Both the position numbers and the translations under genes were made by a program. 64,000 nt of DNA from Gemmatimonadota bacterium (GTDB taxonomy: Bacteria; Gemmatimonadota; Gemmatimonadetes; Longimicrobiales; Gaopeijiaceae), in the NCBI GenBank assembly GCA_030428885.1, contig JAUIEJ010000006.1, positions 124,001-188,000 of the forward strand, given 5' to 3'. The notes under the pieces were generated by a model that ran no database searches, was not told where the DNA came from, and saw nothing but the letters and a program-made list of their open reading frames with translations. Positions 50,304 to 59,424 of this stretch are shown in pieces; the first letter of the stretch is position 1, and each line of letters opens with the position of its first letter.

Positions 50304-51551
50304 CTATCGGTTGAGCAGCGGCTGCAGGGGAGCGGGTACGAGGGGGATGTCGATGTCGAACGCCCGCTCGGTGAACCAGTAGAGGGCGATGGTGATCAGC
50401 ACCAGTGAGCCCAGAACGCGGATCCACCGGTACACCGGCTTGCGGCGAAGGGCGAACAGAATCGGGAAGGCCACGCAGATGATGGCGACCTGGCCGAGTT
50501 CGACGCCGATGTTGAAGCCCAGCAGCGACAGCACGAGGTACTCCCGACCCATGCCGATGTCACCCAGTACGGTGGCGAACCCGAATCCGTGGAAGAGGCC
50601 GAAGGCGAAGGCGATCATCCACTCTCGCACGTTCAGCCGGGTCGTCAGGTTCGCCAGCGCGGCCGCGGCGATCGAGGCGGCGATGACCGACTCCACGAGG
50701 CGGGACGGCATTCGGATCACGTCGAGCGCCGCGAGGCTCAGCGTCACGCTGTGCGCGATGGTGAAGAAGGTGACGATGGTCACGATCTTCATGAGGGCAC
50801 TGCGGAAGTCCGGCACGGGCTCCCATTCGCCCTTCCGGCGGAGCAGCACGGCCGGGAGCACCAGGGCCATCAGGAACAGGATGTGATCGAACCCGATCAG
50901 GATGTGCCAGACGCCGAGCCAGATGAACCCGATGAACCCCCGAAGCACACTCGACGATGTCAGGTCGAGCGTCTGGGTGCTGGCCCGCGGACTGAAGATG
51001 AGCGAGACGTTGCCTTCGTTGTTGAAGGTCGCCGTTTTCCAGTTGTGCTCGACGATGAGCATGTTCCGATGGTCGGAATCGACCTCGAACAATGGCGTGA
51101 ACTCGACCTCGATCTCGTCCGGCAGCCCGGTCCAACCCTCCGTCTCGTATACCAGGTTGATGTAGTCGTTCGCCCCGAGGTCCAACAGCTCGGACTCCCG
51201 GAATCGCAGCACGAGTTCGGTTCCCTCGGTTCGAAGCGAGACCTTCGGCTCCACGTATGCGCGAAGTCGTCCCTCCACGTTCCGCACGTCGGCCGTGGTG
51301 ACCGCCTCGGGGTCCCACCCGAATTCCAGGACCCGCTCGGCGTCCCGGACCGACAGCTCCACCCGGACGACCAGCGAATCGTCGTAGACCCGCAGATAGA
51401 TGTAGGTCTGGCCAAGTTCGTGGGGAACCACCGCGACGGCGGTCGCGCCGACGAGGCCGGGCTCGGCCGCGGCGGCCCCGGGGAGGGTCGCCGCCGAGAG
51501 GACGAGGGCCAGGAGGATGCTCGGGAAGCGGAGGAAAACCCGACGAATCAT
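50304..51551 (-). CDS. HupE/UreJ-family membrane protein
   Basis: A 415-residue protein with a signal peptide, a 200-residue periplasmic beta-rich domain, then about seven membrane helices that match the HupE/UreJ-2 family (GVWHILIGFDHILFLMALVL, FAFGLFHGFGFATVLGDIGM, NIGVELGQVAIICVAFPILF). The smaller HupE/UreJ proteins move Ni or Co; the role of these long forms is unknown. It lies between the two arms of the peptide cluster and is divergent from the first synthetase. It may be a cluster exporter or metal permease, or a bystander. Confidence 0.82.
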   Translation of the reverse strand: MIRRVFLRFPSILLALVLSAATLPGAAAAEPGLVGATAVAVVPHELGQTYIYLRVYDDSLVVRVELSVRDAERVLEFGWDPEAVTTADVRNVEGRLRAYVEPKVSLRTEGTELVLRFRESELLDLGANDYINLVYETEGWTGLPDEIEVEFTPLFEVDSDHRNMLIVEHNWKTATFNNEGNVSLIFSPRASTQTLDLTSSSVLRGFIGFIWLGVWHILIGFDHILFLMALVLPAVLLRRKGEWEPVPDFRSALMKIVTIVTFFTIAHSVTLSLAALDVIRMPSRLVESVIAASIAAAALANLTTRLNVREWMIAFAFGLFHGFGFATVLGDIGMGREYLVLSLLGFNIGVELGQVAIICVAFPILFALRRKPVYRWIRVLGSLVLITIALYWFTERAFDIDIPLVPAPLQPLLNR

Positions 51552-51725
51552 GGAAGCGGGGGAGCGGGAGGGGGACGTCGCCGGAGTGGGCCCGTCGCTT
51601 CAGGTGAGGCTCGGCGGGAGGACCCATCCTGTCAAGCGATGGTATCGATGCTCCGATGATACTTCGGTGTCGGGGTCCCGGACGCCGATCGCAGGACATG
51701 TTCCCCATGACGGTCGGAAAGATCC
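51552..51725. promoter_or_regulatory. Divergent promoter region of the peptide cluster, with a candidate operator
   Basis: 174 bp between the HupE/UreJ gene and the first synthetase. It holds an imperfect inverted repeat GTATCGATG/CGATGATAC (51642-51662) and GGAAAG ahead of the GTG start at 51726. No regulator gene is present in the visible part of the cluster. Confidence 0.35.
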
Positions 51726-54700
51726 GTGGTCCGAACCCTTCCCGAGACCGGTACGCTCACCACCGCCGAGGGGCTCATCTGGCTCGGACAGCGACTCGAC
51801 CCCGAGTCGACGCTGTACAACATGGCCCTGGCGGTCGAAGTGGTCGGCGCGCTCGATGTCACGGCGCTCCGGACCGCGCTTCGTGCGGTCGTCGAGGCCG
51901 ACGAGGTCCTCCGGACGGTGTATCCCGATGTCGACGGCACGCCGGAGCGCCGAGTGCTCGAACACGTGCCGATCGATCTCGACGTACTGGACGCCCCCGA
52001 GGACGAGTTCACGGACCAGGCCGTCGAGCAGATTCTCTCGGATCGGACGGAACACCCGCTTCCCCTCGACCGTCCCCTGTTCGACATCTGCGTCGTACGA
52101 CGCGCCCCCGAACGATTCGTGCTCTACGTCAACCACCATCACATCGCCACCGACGCGTGGTCGATGGGAGTGTTCTTCGAGCGGTGGGCAGCGGCCTACG
52201 ACGGCGTCGTGTCCAAACACCCCTCCTACGCCGATCACGTCACGCGGGAACGCGAGGCCCGGTCGTCGTCGCAGTCTCAGAAGGCCCTGGAGTACTGGGG
52301 TCGCGGAACGTCGGACTCGGCCGCACCGCCGCTCTTCTACGGGGCGGCCGGCGTCGGAGACGGTCGGGTGGCGAAGGTGTCGGTTCCGTTCGGTCCGGAG
52401 CGGGGTGACCACCTCGCCCGGATCGCGTCACAGGCGCCGTTTCGAAGCCTGACGCTGGAGCAGTCCCGCTACCAGGTCTTCGCCACGCTCCTTCTGGCAT
52501 GGCACCATCGGGTGTCCGACCGGGCCGATGTCTCCATCGGGTCTCCCTGGCACAATCGCACGTCTGCCGAGGCGCGTGAGACCCTCGGCCTCTTCGTGGA
52601 GTTGTTCCCGCTCCGGACGCGGATCGACGCCGACGAAACGTTCGCCTCGCTCGGGGCCAAGGTGGCCCGGGCGATGATGACCAACATGCGCCACGTGTTC
52701 CCGGGCGCGAGTCTCGCGCCCGGTGCCCGCGGATTCCCGGTGGTGCTGAACTACATCACGGCCCAGATCTCGGAATTCGCCGGGCATCCCGCGAGCACGC
52801 GCTGGCTGCGGCCCGACTTCATCGATCCGGACCACCGGGCGCGACTGCACGTGCACGACTTCGCCGGGGCCGGGGAGCCGCTCCTCGATCTCGATCTCGC
52901 CGAAGCCGTCTTCGACGAACCGGCGCGCCGGTGGGTTGTACGCGATCTCCTGCGTCTCTTCGACGCTCTCGCGGCGGACCCGGACCGGCGCATCGCCGAT
53001 GTCCCGCTGGTGGAGGGCGGTGAGGCCGCCGAATTCGCGGCCTCGGGATCGAGGGTGGCGTCCCCCCCGCTCGTGCTCGCTTCGATCCGCGCCTGCGCCG
53101 ACACGGCGCCCGACCGGATCGCCCTGGTCGATGGCACCTCTCGCCTGACCTACGGCGAACTCGTGGAACAGGTCTCCGTTCTCGCGACGCACCTCCGGAC
53201 CGAGGGCGTCGCCGCGGGTGACGTCGTGGGCGTCGCCGTTCCCCGATCCGCCGACCTCGTGGTGGCGTTGCTCGGGGTGCTCGAGGCGGGGTGCGCCTTC
53301 CTGCCCCTGGACCCGACCCACCCGGACGAGCGCCTCCACTTCATGGCCGGTGAAGCGGGTGCCGCATGGGTCCTGTGCGACGAGGCCCACCGCGACCGGG
53401 TGGAACGGTGGGGGGCGCGGCCGGTCGTCTTCTCGGCCCGCGGAAGCGGCGACGAGGCGCCGGCAGCGTCGACCGCGACGGCTCGGGCCGACCTCGCCTA
53501 CGTGCTCTACACCTCCGGCTCGACGGGCCGTCCGAAAGGCGTCGAGGTCACCCACGAGGCGCTGGCGGAATACGTGCACTGGGCTCGACGCGTCTACGCA
53601 CCCGAGCCCGGACTGCGCTTCCCGCTGTTCACCTCGCCGGCCTTCGACCTGACCCTCACCTCGATCTTCGTACCGCTGGTCTCCGGGGGGACCATCGTCG
53701 TGTATCGGGAGGACCCGGGCTTCGAAGGGCTGCAGGTTCGACGCGTCTTCGAGGACGGCGACGTCGACGTGGTCAAACTTTCCCCTTCCCACCTCGCGTT
53801 GGTGCGGGACCTCGACCTGCGGGAGTCGCCCATCCGACGGCTCGTCCTGGGAGGGGAGGACCTGAAGACCCGTCTGGTGCGTTCGGTGCTCGAGTCGTTC
53901 GGCGGCGACGTGGAGATCTACAACGAGTACGGCCCCACCGAGGCCACCGTCGGGTGCATGATCCACCGATACGATCCGGACCACGACACCGGGGCATCGG
54001 TCCCCGTCGGGGTACCCACCGACAACGTCGGCATCCACGTCCTGGACCCCGGGGGACGGCCGGTCCCCCGCGGGGTGCGCGGTGAGATGTGCATCAGCGG
54101 GGCGCGCCTGGCGCGGGGCTACCGCAACCGTCCTGACGAGACCGACCGGGCGTTCACGCGCGTGCCCGGCGTCGATTCACCTCGGGTGTACCGCACGGGA
54201 GACGTGGGCCGTTGGATGCCGTCGGGGACGCTGGAGTTCCTGGGTCGGGCCGACGACCAGGTGAAGCTCCACGGCGTTCGGATCGAGTTGGGCGAGGTCG
54301 ACGCGGCGCTTTCGCGCCACCCCGACGTGCGCGAGCAGGTCGCCGTACTGGTCGAGGCCCGCGATCGGACCGAAGCCACCTGCGTTCGCTGTGGACTCCA
54401 GGGCGCGCATCCGGAGGCCAATCTCGACGTCGAGGGCGTATGCGCACCGTGCCGGCGATTCGAGCAGGATCGCGAGCGCGTGGCCGCCTACTTCGGATCG
54501 CCGGACGATCTCGCCGGCCGGCTCGCCGAGGCGCGGGAGCGCGCCACCGGTCCCCACGACGTCCTCATGCTCTACAGCGGTGGCAAGGACAGTACCTACG
54601 CCCTGTGCCGACTCATGGACATGGGTGCGCGGCCGCTGGTGTTCATGATGGACAACGGATACATCTCCGACGACGCCCACCGGAACATCCGCAAGGTGGT

Positions 54701-55877
54701 CGACACCCTCGGCCTCGAGCTCATCGTGGGCCGTACGCCGGCCATGCGCGAGATCTTCGCCGAGAGCCTGGCTCGATTCAGCGACGTGTGCGACGGGTGT
54801 TTCAAGGTGATCTACACCCTCGCCATGAATGTCGCCGTCGAACGAGGGATTCCGGCGATCGTCACCGGCCTGTCGCGAGGGCAGATCTTCCAGACGCGGT
54901 TGGCCGACCTCTATCGCCGCGGCATCTTCGAGCCCGAGGTCGTGGATCGCACGATCCTCGAAGCGCGGAAGATCTACCACAGGATGGACGATGCGGTGTC
55001 CCGCAACCTCGATGTCTCGGTCTTCGAGGACGACCGGGCCCTGGAGGAGGTCGCGTTCATCGACTTCTACCGATACATGGACGTGCCGTTGGACGAGTTG
55101 TACGCCTACCTCGCTGAACGCACGCCGTGGATCCGGCCCGGTGACACGGGCCGTTCGACGAACTGCCTCATCAACGAGGTCGGGATCTTCGTCCATCAGA
55201 TCGAACGTGGATACCACAACTACACGCTCCCCTACAGTTGGGACGTGATCCTCGGACAGAAGCAACGGGACGCGGCGCTGGAGGAGTTGGACGACGATCT
55301 CGACCCGGTGCGGGTCCGACGCATGCTGGACGAGGTCGGATACCGTGAGCGGCCGGCGCCCCCCCCCACCCCCCGTCTCGTCGCGTACTACACGGCGGAC
55401 CGCGACATTCGGAGTGCGGAGTGGCGCGCGTTCCTCGGCGAGTGGCTGCCGGCCGACATGGTGCCGTCGCGGTTCGTGCGGATCGAGTCCATGCCGCTCA
55501 CCCCGCACGGGAAGATCGATCGATCGGCCCTGGCGCCACCGGACGAGGAACGACCGCCCCTCGAGACCGCCTACGTCGCGCCGACCACGCCCGTCGAGGA
55601 AGTGCTGGCGGACGTCTGGAGCGACGTGCTGGGGCTGCGGACCATCGGTACCCGGGACGACTTCTTCGAGCTGGGCGGCGACTCGATGCAGTGCATCCAG
55701 ATCGTCGGGGCGGCCGGGGATCGGGGACTCCTCTTCGCGCCCCGGGACCTCTTCGCGAACCCCACGGTCGCGGAACTCGCCCGGGTCGTTCAGGTGGGTG
55801 CCGAACGGGCAGCCCCCGCCGCGGCGACCGCCAGCGCCTCCGAGCTGTCGGAGCTCGAACTCGAGCTGGGCTCGTGA
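51726..55877 (+). CDS. NRPS C-A-T module whose A domain contains a PP-loop ATP pyrophosphatase
   Basis: A 1383-residue synthetase. Residues 10-430: condensation domain with HHIATD (138-143). Residues 450-880: A domain with YTSGSTG (595-601), NEYGPTE (733-739), YRTGDVG and GRADDQVKLHGVRIELGEV. Between A8 and A9 (about 880-1215) sits a PP-loop domain: CVRC (886-889) and CAPC (906-909) zinc-finger-like pairs, SGGKDST (951-957), CDGC (1022-1025) and DTGRSTNCLINEVG. A9/A10 follow (LVAYYTAD from 1218; Lys1263 in PHGKIDRS), then a T domain with Ser1320 in LGGDSMQ. Pocket residues read by hand against GrsA are D-L-T-K-V-G-E-V-G, closest to Asn/Asp codes. PP-loop enzymes activate a carbonyl for amidation or thiolation, so side-chain or carrier-bound modification of Asx is a reasonable inference. 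Confidence 0.92.
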   Translation: MVRTLPETGTLTTAEGLIWLGQRLDPESTLYNMALAVEVVGALDVTALRTALRAVVEADEVLRTVYPDVDGTPERRVLEHVPIDLDVLDAPEDEFTDQAVEQILSDRTEHPLPLDRPLFDICVVRRAPERFVLYVNHHHIATDAWSMGVFFERWAAAYDGVVSKHPSYADHVTREREARSSSQSQKALEYWGRGTSDSAAPPLFYGAAGVGDGRVAKVSVPFGPERGDHLARIASQAPFRSLTLEQSRYQVFATLLLAWHHRVSDRADVSIGSPWHNRTSAEARETLGLFVELFPLRTRIDADETFASLGAKVARAMMTNMRHVFPGASLAPGARGFPVVLNYITAQISEFAGHPASTRWLRPDFIDPDHRARLHVHDFAGAGEPLLDLDLAEAVFDEPARRWVVRDLLRLFDALAADPDRRIADVPLVEGGEAAEFAASGSRVASPPLVLASIRACADTAPDRIALVDGTSRLTYGELVEQVSVLATHLRTEGVAAGDVVGVAVPRSADLVVALLGVLEAGCAFLPLDPTHPDERLHFMAGEAGAAWVLCDEAHRDRVERWGARPVVFSARGSGDEAPAASTATARADLAYVLYTSGSTGRPKGVEVTHEALAEYVHWARRVYAPEPGLRFPLFTSPAFDLTLTSIFVPLVSGGTIVVYREDPGFEGLQVRRVFEDGDVDVVKLSPSHLALVRDLDLRESPIRRLVLGGEDLKTRLVRSVLESFGGDVEIYNEYGPTEATVGCMIHRYDPDHDTGASVPVGVPTDNVGIHVLDPGGRPVPRGVRGEMCISGARLARGYRNRPDETDRAFTRVPGVDSPRVYRTGDVGRWMPSGTLEFLGRADDQVKLHGVRIELGEVDAALSRHPDVREQVAVLVEARDRTEATCVRCGLQGAHPEANLDVEGVCAPCRRFEQDRERVAAYFGSPDDLAGRLAEARERATGPHDVLMLYSGGKDSTYALCRLMDMGARPLVFMMDNGYISDDAHRNIRKVVDTLGLELIVGRTPAMREIFAESLARFSDVCDGCFKVIYTLAMNVAVERGIPAIVTGLSRGQIFQTRLADLYRRGIFEPEVVDRTILEARKIYHRMDDAVSRNLDVSVFEDDRALEEVAFIDFYRYMDVPLDELYAYLAERTPWIRPGDTGRSTNCLINEVGIFVHQIERGYHNYTLPYSWDVILGQKQRDAALEELDDDLDPVRVRRMLDEVGYRERPAPPPTPRLVAYYTADRDIRSAEWRAFLGEWLPADMVPSRFVRIESMPLTPHGKIDRSALAPPDEERPPLETAYVAPTTPVEEVLADVWSDVLGLRTIGTRDDFFELGGDSMQCIQIVGAAGDRGLLFAPRDLFANPTVAELARVVQVGAERAAPAAATASASELSELELELGS

Positions 55878-58639
55878 GCCGCGTCCAGCGGGCGTTCCCG
55901 TTGACGCCCCTGCAGGAGGGCATGCTCTGGCACACGGTGCGGGAGCCCACGTCGGGGCTGTACCACGGTCAGGTCGACGCCCTGCTGCGAGGGGCCCTCG
56001 ACGAGACGCGGTTCCGAGCGGCATGGCGCACCGCCATGGGGCGCCACGAGGCCTTCCGGACGGTCTTCGCGTGGGAGCGTCGGGAGCGGCCGCTCCAGGT
56101 GGTGCTCCACGACGCGCCGCTGCCCATGCGGTTCCTCGACTGGCGCGGCCTCGACGACGCGGCGCGCGCCGCCCGCTGGAATGCGCTCCTCGAGAAGGAT
56201 CGGGCCGAGCCCTTCGATCTCATGAGGGCGCCCCTGATGCGATGGGTCGTCGTCCGTTGGAAGGACGACGAACACCGACTCCTCTGGAGCGTGCACCACG
56301 CACTGGCCGACGGGTGGTCGGCCCTGTCCGTGCTCGGCGAGATCCTCGTCGACCACGACCGTCCCGTCGGGGCTCCTGCCGTCGCTCGACCCGAAGCTCC
56401 GAACTTCGCCCAGTTCGTCGGCTGGCTCGAGACACGGGACACGGAGGCCGCGCGGCGACACTGGACGCGCGAGCTCGCGGGCGTCGGGACCACCATCGCC
56501 CTGCCCTACGCGCCCACCGGCCCCGGCGGGTCCAGGCGGGTGAGGACGGAGCTGACGCTGACCGGCGCCGACACCGCCGCGGCCGTCGCGGCAGCCTCCC
56601 GGCTTCGCGTCACGCTCAACACGCTGCTCGTCGCGGCCTGGTCGAGGGTTCTCGCACGCCGGACGGGGCGCGACGACGTGGTCTTCGGTGTCACCAGCTC
56701 GGAGCGGCCCACGGTCATTCCCGCCATCGAGTCCGCCGTGGGACTGTACCTGTCGACCGTGCCCGTGCGCGTACGCTCGCGGCCCGACGAGCGGGTCGGC
56801 GCATGGCTTGCGCGCATGCAGACCAATCTCGCCGAGGGCAGGGAGCATGGTGCCCCCGGACTGGCGGAAATCCAGCGCTGGAGCGGCGTCCGGGACGGAC
56901 CGCTGATCAACAGCCTGGTGGTGTTCGAGAGCTTTCCCGGAGCCGTGGAGCACGCGGTGGACGGCGGGAGCCTCGAGGTGGTCGACCTCTCCATGGCCGT
57001 TCCCTCCGACCTGCCGCTGGCCCTGCTGGCGTATCCGGGTGAGCGTCTGCGGCTGGTGTTGTGCCGGGACCCCGACGCCCTGTCGGCCGACACGGCAGGG
57101 GGCCTCCTCCGCCAGGTCGCGGCCGAGTTCGCGGCCCTGCAGGGCGATCCCGGTCGCACCATGGCGGACCTGGACGCGGCGTCTGGATCGGCTGCGTCCG
57201 GCGCCGGGGGCGGCTCCCCGGTTCGGGGTCCCGAACTCGACGAAGCGCCCGTCGACGTCCTCGCCCTGGTGGAGGCACAGGCCCGCGACCGGCCCGACGC
57301 CATCGCCGTGGTCGGACCCGACGGTTCCCTCACCTACGGGCAACTCGACGCCTGGGCGGACGCGGTCTCCCGGCGCCTGACGGCGGTCGGGGGCGGCCCC
57401 GAGAGGTTCGTCGCGGTGCTTGCGGGTCGCGTTCCCGAGGCCATCGTGGGGATGCTCGCGGCGCTGAAGGCACGGTGTGCGTACATCTCCCTCGATCCCG
57501 ACCTGCCGACGGCGCGCCTCGCGGCGATGGCGAGCGCAGCGGATCTGGCGGTCACGACCGCCGAACACGAGGGGCGGCTCCCTCCCCGGGTGCCCCGGGT
57601 CGTGGTCGGTCGGGATCCCGAGTCCGCCCAGGCGGCCGAGCGTATGCCCCCCGCGGAGCGCGAGCCGTCCGCCGACGCGGCGTACGCGATCTTCACGTCG
57701 GGGTCCACCGGGACGCCCAAGGCGGTGGTGGTGGAGCGCCGGCAGCTCGCGTGGTCCACCGCGGCGCGGCTCCAGTACTTCTCCGAGCACCCGGGGGTCT
57801 TCCTGCTGTTGTCTCCGATCTCGGTGGACAGCGCCACAGCGGGCATCTACTGGGCCCTGTGCGCCGGGGGGACCCTCGTGCTCCCGCCGCCGAGAGCGGA
57901 GCAGGACGTCGAGGAGCTGGGACGCATGATCGCCCGCGAGGGCGTGACGCATACGCTCCTCGTGCCCTCGCTGTACCACGCGCTCCTCGACCACGTCGAC
58001 GTCGATCGGCTCGCGACCCTGCGCGTGGTGGTCGTCGCGGGCGAGGCGTGTCGGGACGAGGTGGCTCGTGCGCATCGGCGAACCATCGGGCACGTGGCCC
58101 TGTTCAACGAATACGGGCCCAGTGAGGCGACCGTCTGGGCCACCGCCGACGATCTGTCGGATCGCTCGACGGGCACCGTGACCATCGGCCGCCCCGTACC
58201 GGGCGTGCGGATCCACCTTCTCGACGACGACGGGCGCGAGGTCGACGAGGGGCGGGCCGGCGAGATCGGCATCTCGGGGCCCGGCGTCGCACGCGGGTAC
58301 CTCGGCCGACCCGAACTCACCGCGGAACGATTCGTCGAAGGGGGTCCGGGGCACGGACCGAGGATCTACCGGACAGGCGACCGGGGTCGGTGGCGCGCCG
58401 ACGGTCGGCTGCAGTTCCTGGGCCGTGTCGACGATCAGGTGAAGATTCGAGGCCACCGGGTCGAGGTGGGCGAGATCGAGTCCGTCCTGTCCGACCACCC
58501 GTCGGTACGGGAGGCGGTGGTGGCGCTCGTCGACTCCGACGGGGGGCCCCCCGACATCCAGCGGCTGATTTCCCTGCTGCTCGACCTCGAACCCGACGAC
58601 CGGCTCGAGCTGATTGCGCAGGCGGAGGCGATGGAATGA
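55874..58639 (+). CDS. NRPS C-A protein ending inside the A domain (no A9/A10, no T)
   Basis: A 921-residue synthetase. Condensation domain: FPLTPLQEGMLWHT at the start, HHALADGWS (141-149). A domain: FTSGSTG (607-613), NEYGPSEATVW (from 745), YRTGDRG, GRVDDQVKIRGHRVEVGEIE (A8). The chain stops about 40 residues later, after a helical LEPDDRLELIAQAEAME tail. The A9/A10 subdomain with the catalytic Lys and the carrier are missing here but appear at the start of the gene at 59421, with a methyltransferase gene between. Pocket residues read D-S-A-L-V-A-E-V-W; I cannot assign a substrate. GTG start overlaps the previous stop (GTGA); its TGA overlaps the next ATG (ATGA). Confidence 0.9.
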   Translation: MSRVQRAFPLTPLQEGMLWHTVREPTSGLYHGQVDALLRGALDETRFRAAWRTAMGRHEAFRTVFAWERRERPLQVVLHDAPLPMRFLDWRGLDDAARAARWNALLEKDRAEPFDLMRAPLMRWVVVRWKDDEHRLLWSVHHALADGWSALSVLGEILVDHDRPVGAPAVARPEAPNFAQFVGWLETRDTEAARRHWTRELAGVGTTIALPYAPTGPGGSRRVRTELTLTGADTAAAVAAASRLRVTLNTLLVAAWSRVLARRTGRDDVVFGVTSSERPTVIPAIESAVGLYLSTVPVRVRSRPDERVGAWLARMQTNLAEGREHGAPGLAEIQRWSGVRDGPLINSLVVFESFPGAVEHAVDGGSLEVVDLSMAVPSDLPLALLAYPGERLRLVLCRDPDALSADTAGGLLRQVAAEFAALQGDPGRTMADLDAASGSAASGAGGGSPVRGPELDEAPVDVLALVEAQARDRPDAIAVVGPDGSLTYGQLDAWADAVSRRLTAVGGGPERFVAVLAGRVPEAIVGMLAALKARCAYISLDPDLPTARLAAMASAADLAVTTAEHEGRLPPRVPRVVVGRDPESAQAAERMPPAEREPSADAAYAIFTSGSTGTPKAVVVERRQLAWSTAARLQYFSEHPGVFLLLSPISVDSATAGIYWALCAGGTLVLPPPRAEQDVEELGRMIAREGVTHTLLVPSLYHALLDHVDVDRLATLRVVVVAGEACRDEVARAHRRTIGHVALFNEYGPSEATVWATADDLSDRSTGTVTIGRPVPGVRIHLLDDDGREVDEGRAGEIGISGPGVARGYLGRPELTAERFVEGGPGHGPRIYRTGDRGRWRADGRLQFLGRVDDQVKIRGHRVEVGEIESVLSDHPSVREAVVALVDSDGGPPDIQRLISLLLDLEPDDRLELIAQAEAME

Positions 58640-59424
58640 CGAGGAAGCTCAAGAGAACGTCCGCGTTCGAACTCCGGCTCGAGGTTCGGGACGAGGGGTT
58701 CGTGCGTCCTCCCGTCGATGCCCAGCGGCACGCGCTCCTCAATCAGTTCATGAAGGAGGCGGCCCTCGACCTGGAAGCACTCGACGCGCTCGCCGACCGG
58801 TTCGTCGCGGGGGGCGAGCGGCACCGCCCCGTCGACATGCGAGACCGGGCGCTTTCGGACGACCAGATCATGGAGGACTGGCAGTTGCCGCTGATGCGGG
58901 CCATGGCCGACATCGTCGGGGCACACGGCGGCGACGTGCTCGAGATCGGCTTCGGCCGCGGGGTGTCGGCGACGTTCCTCCAGGAACACGATCTGCGGTC
59001 CCATACCATCATCGAGTGCAACGACTCCGTGGTGGATCGCTTCGACGAATGGCGAACGGCGTATCCCGATCGTGACATCCGCATGGTCCACGGCCTGTGG
59101 CAGGACACCATCGGATCGCTCGGACAGTTCGACGGCATCTTCTTCCACACCTACGCCCTCGACGAGGACGAGGCCATCGATCTCCTCGCCCGCAGCGTGA
59201 CCTTCGCCGATCACTTCTTCCCCACGGCCAGTGCCCACCTGCGACCGGGCGGCGTCTTCACCTACCTGACCAACGAAGTGGACTCGCTGAGCCGTGCGCA
59301 CCAACGGCTGCTCCTCCAGAGGTTCCGTTCCTTTCGTGTGCAGATCGTCCCCCTCCAGCTCCCCGACGACGTCCGGGACGCGTGGTGGGCCGATTCCATG
59401 GCCGTCATCGAGGTAGTCAAGTGA
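58636..59424 (+). CDS. GAMT-like SAM methyltransferase lying between halves of a split A domain
   Basis: A 262-residue class I methyltransferase related to guanidinoacetate N-methyltransferase: IMEDWQLPLMRAM, VLEIGFGRG (101-109, SAM loop), HTIIECND (123-130), GLWQD (153-157), FDGIFFHTY (165-173) and LRPGGVFTYLTNE. Both acids that hold the guanidino group in mammalian GAMT (Glu46 in RWETP, Asp135 in YDTY) are replaced, by Gln83 and His171, so a guanidino substrate is unlikely. Methylation of the carrier-bound aminoacyl group is inferred from its position, which is where cis-embedded methyltransferases interrupt A domains. It overlaps both neighbours by 4 bases (ATGA and GTGA). Confidence 0.88.
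   Translation: MTRKLKRTSAFELRLEVRDEGFVRPPVDAQRHALLNQFMKEAALDLEALDALADRFVAGGERHRPVDMRDRALSDDQIMEDWQLPLMRAMADIVGAHGGDVLEIGFGRGVSATFLQEHDLRSHTIIECNDSVVDRFDEWRTAYPDRDIRMVHGLWQDTIGSLGQFDGIFFHTYALDEDEAIDLLARSVTFADHFFPTASAHLRPGGVFTYLTNEVDSLSRAHQRLLLQRFRSFRVQIVPLQLPDDVRDAWWADSMAVIEVVK

Noticed and set aside
54363-55373. The PP-loop stretch as a separate gene between two synthetase genes
   Set aside because: The reading frame runs from the A8 core through the insert to A9/A10 without a stop, and no start signal is evident at the insert.
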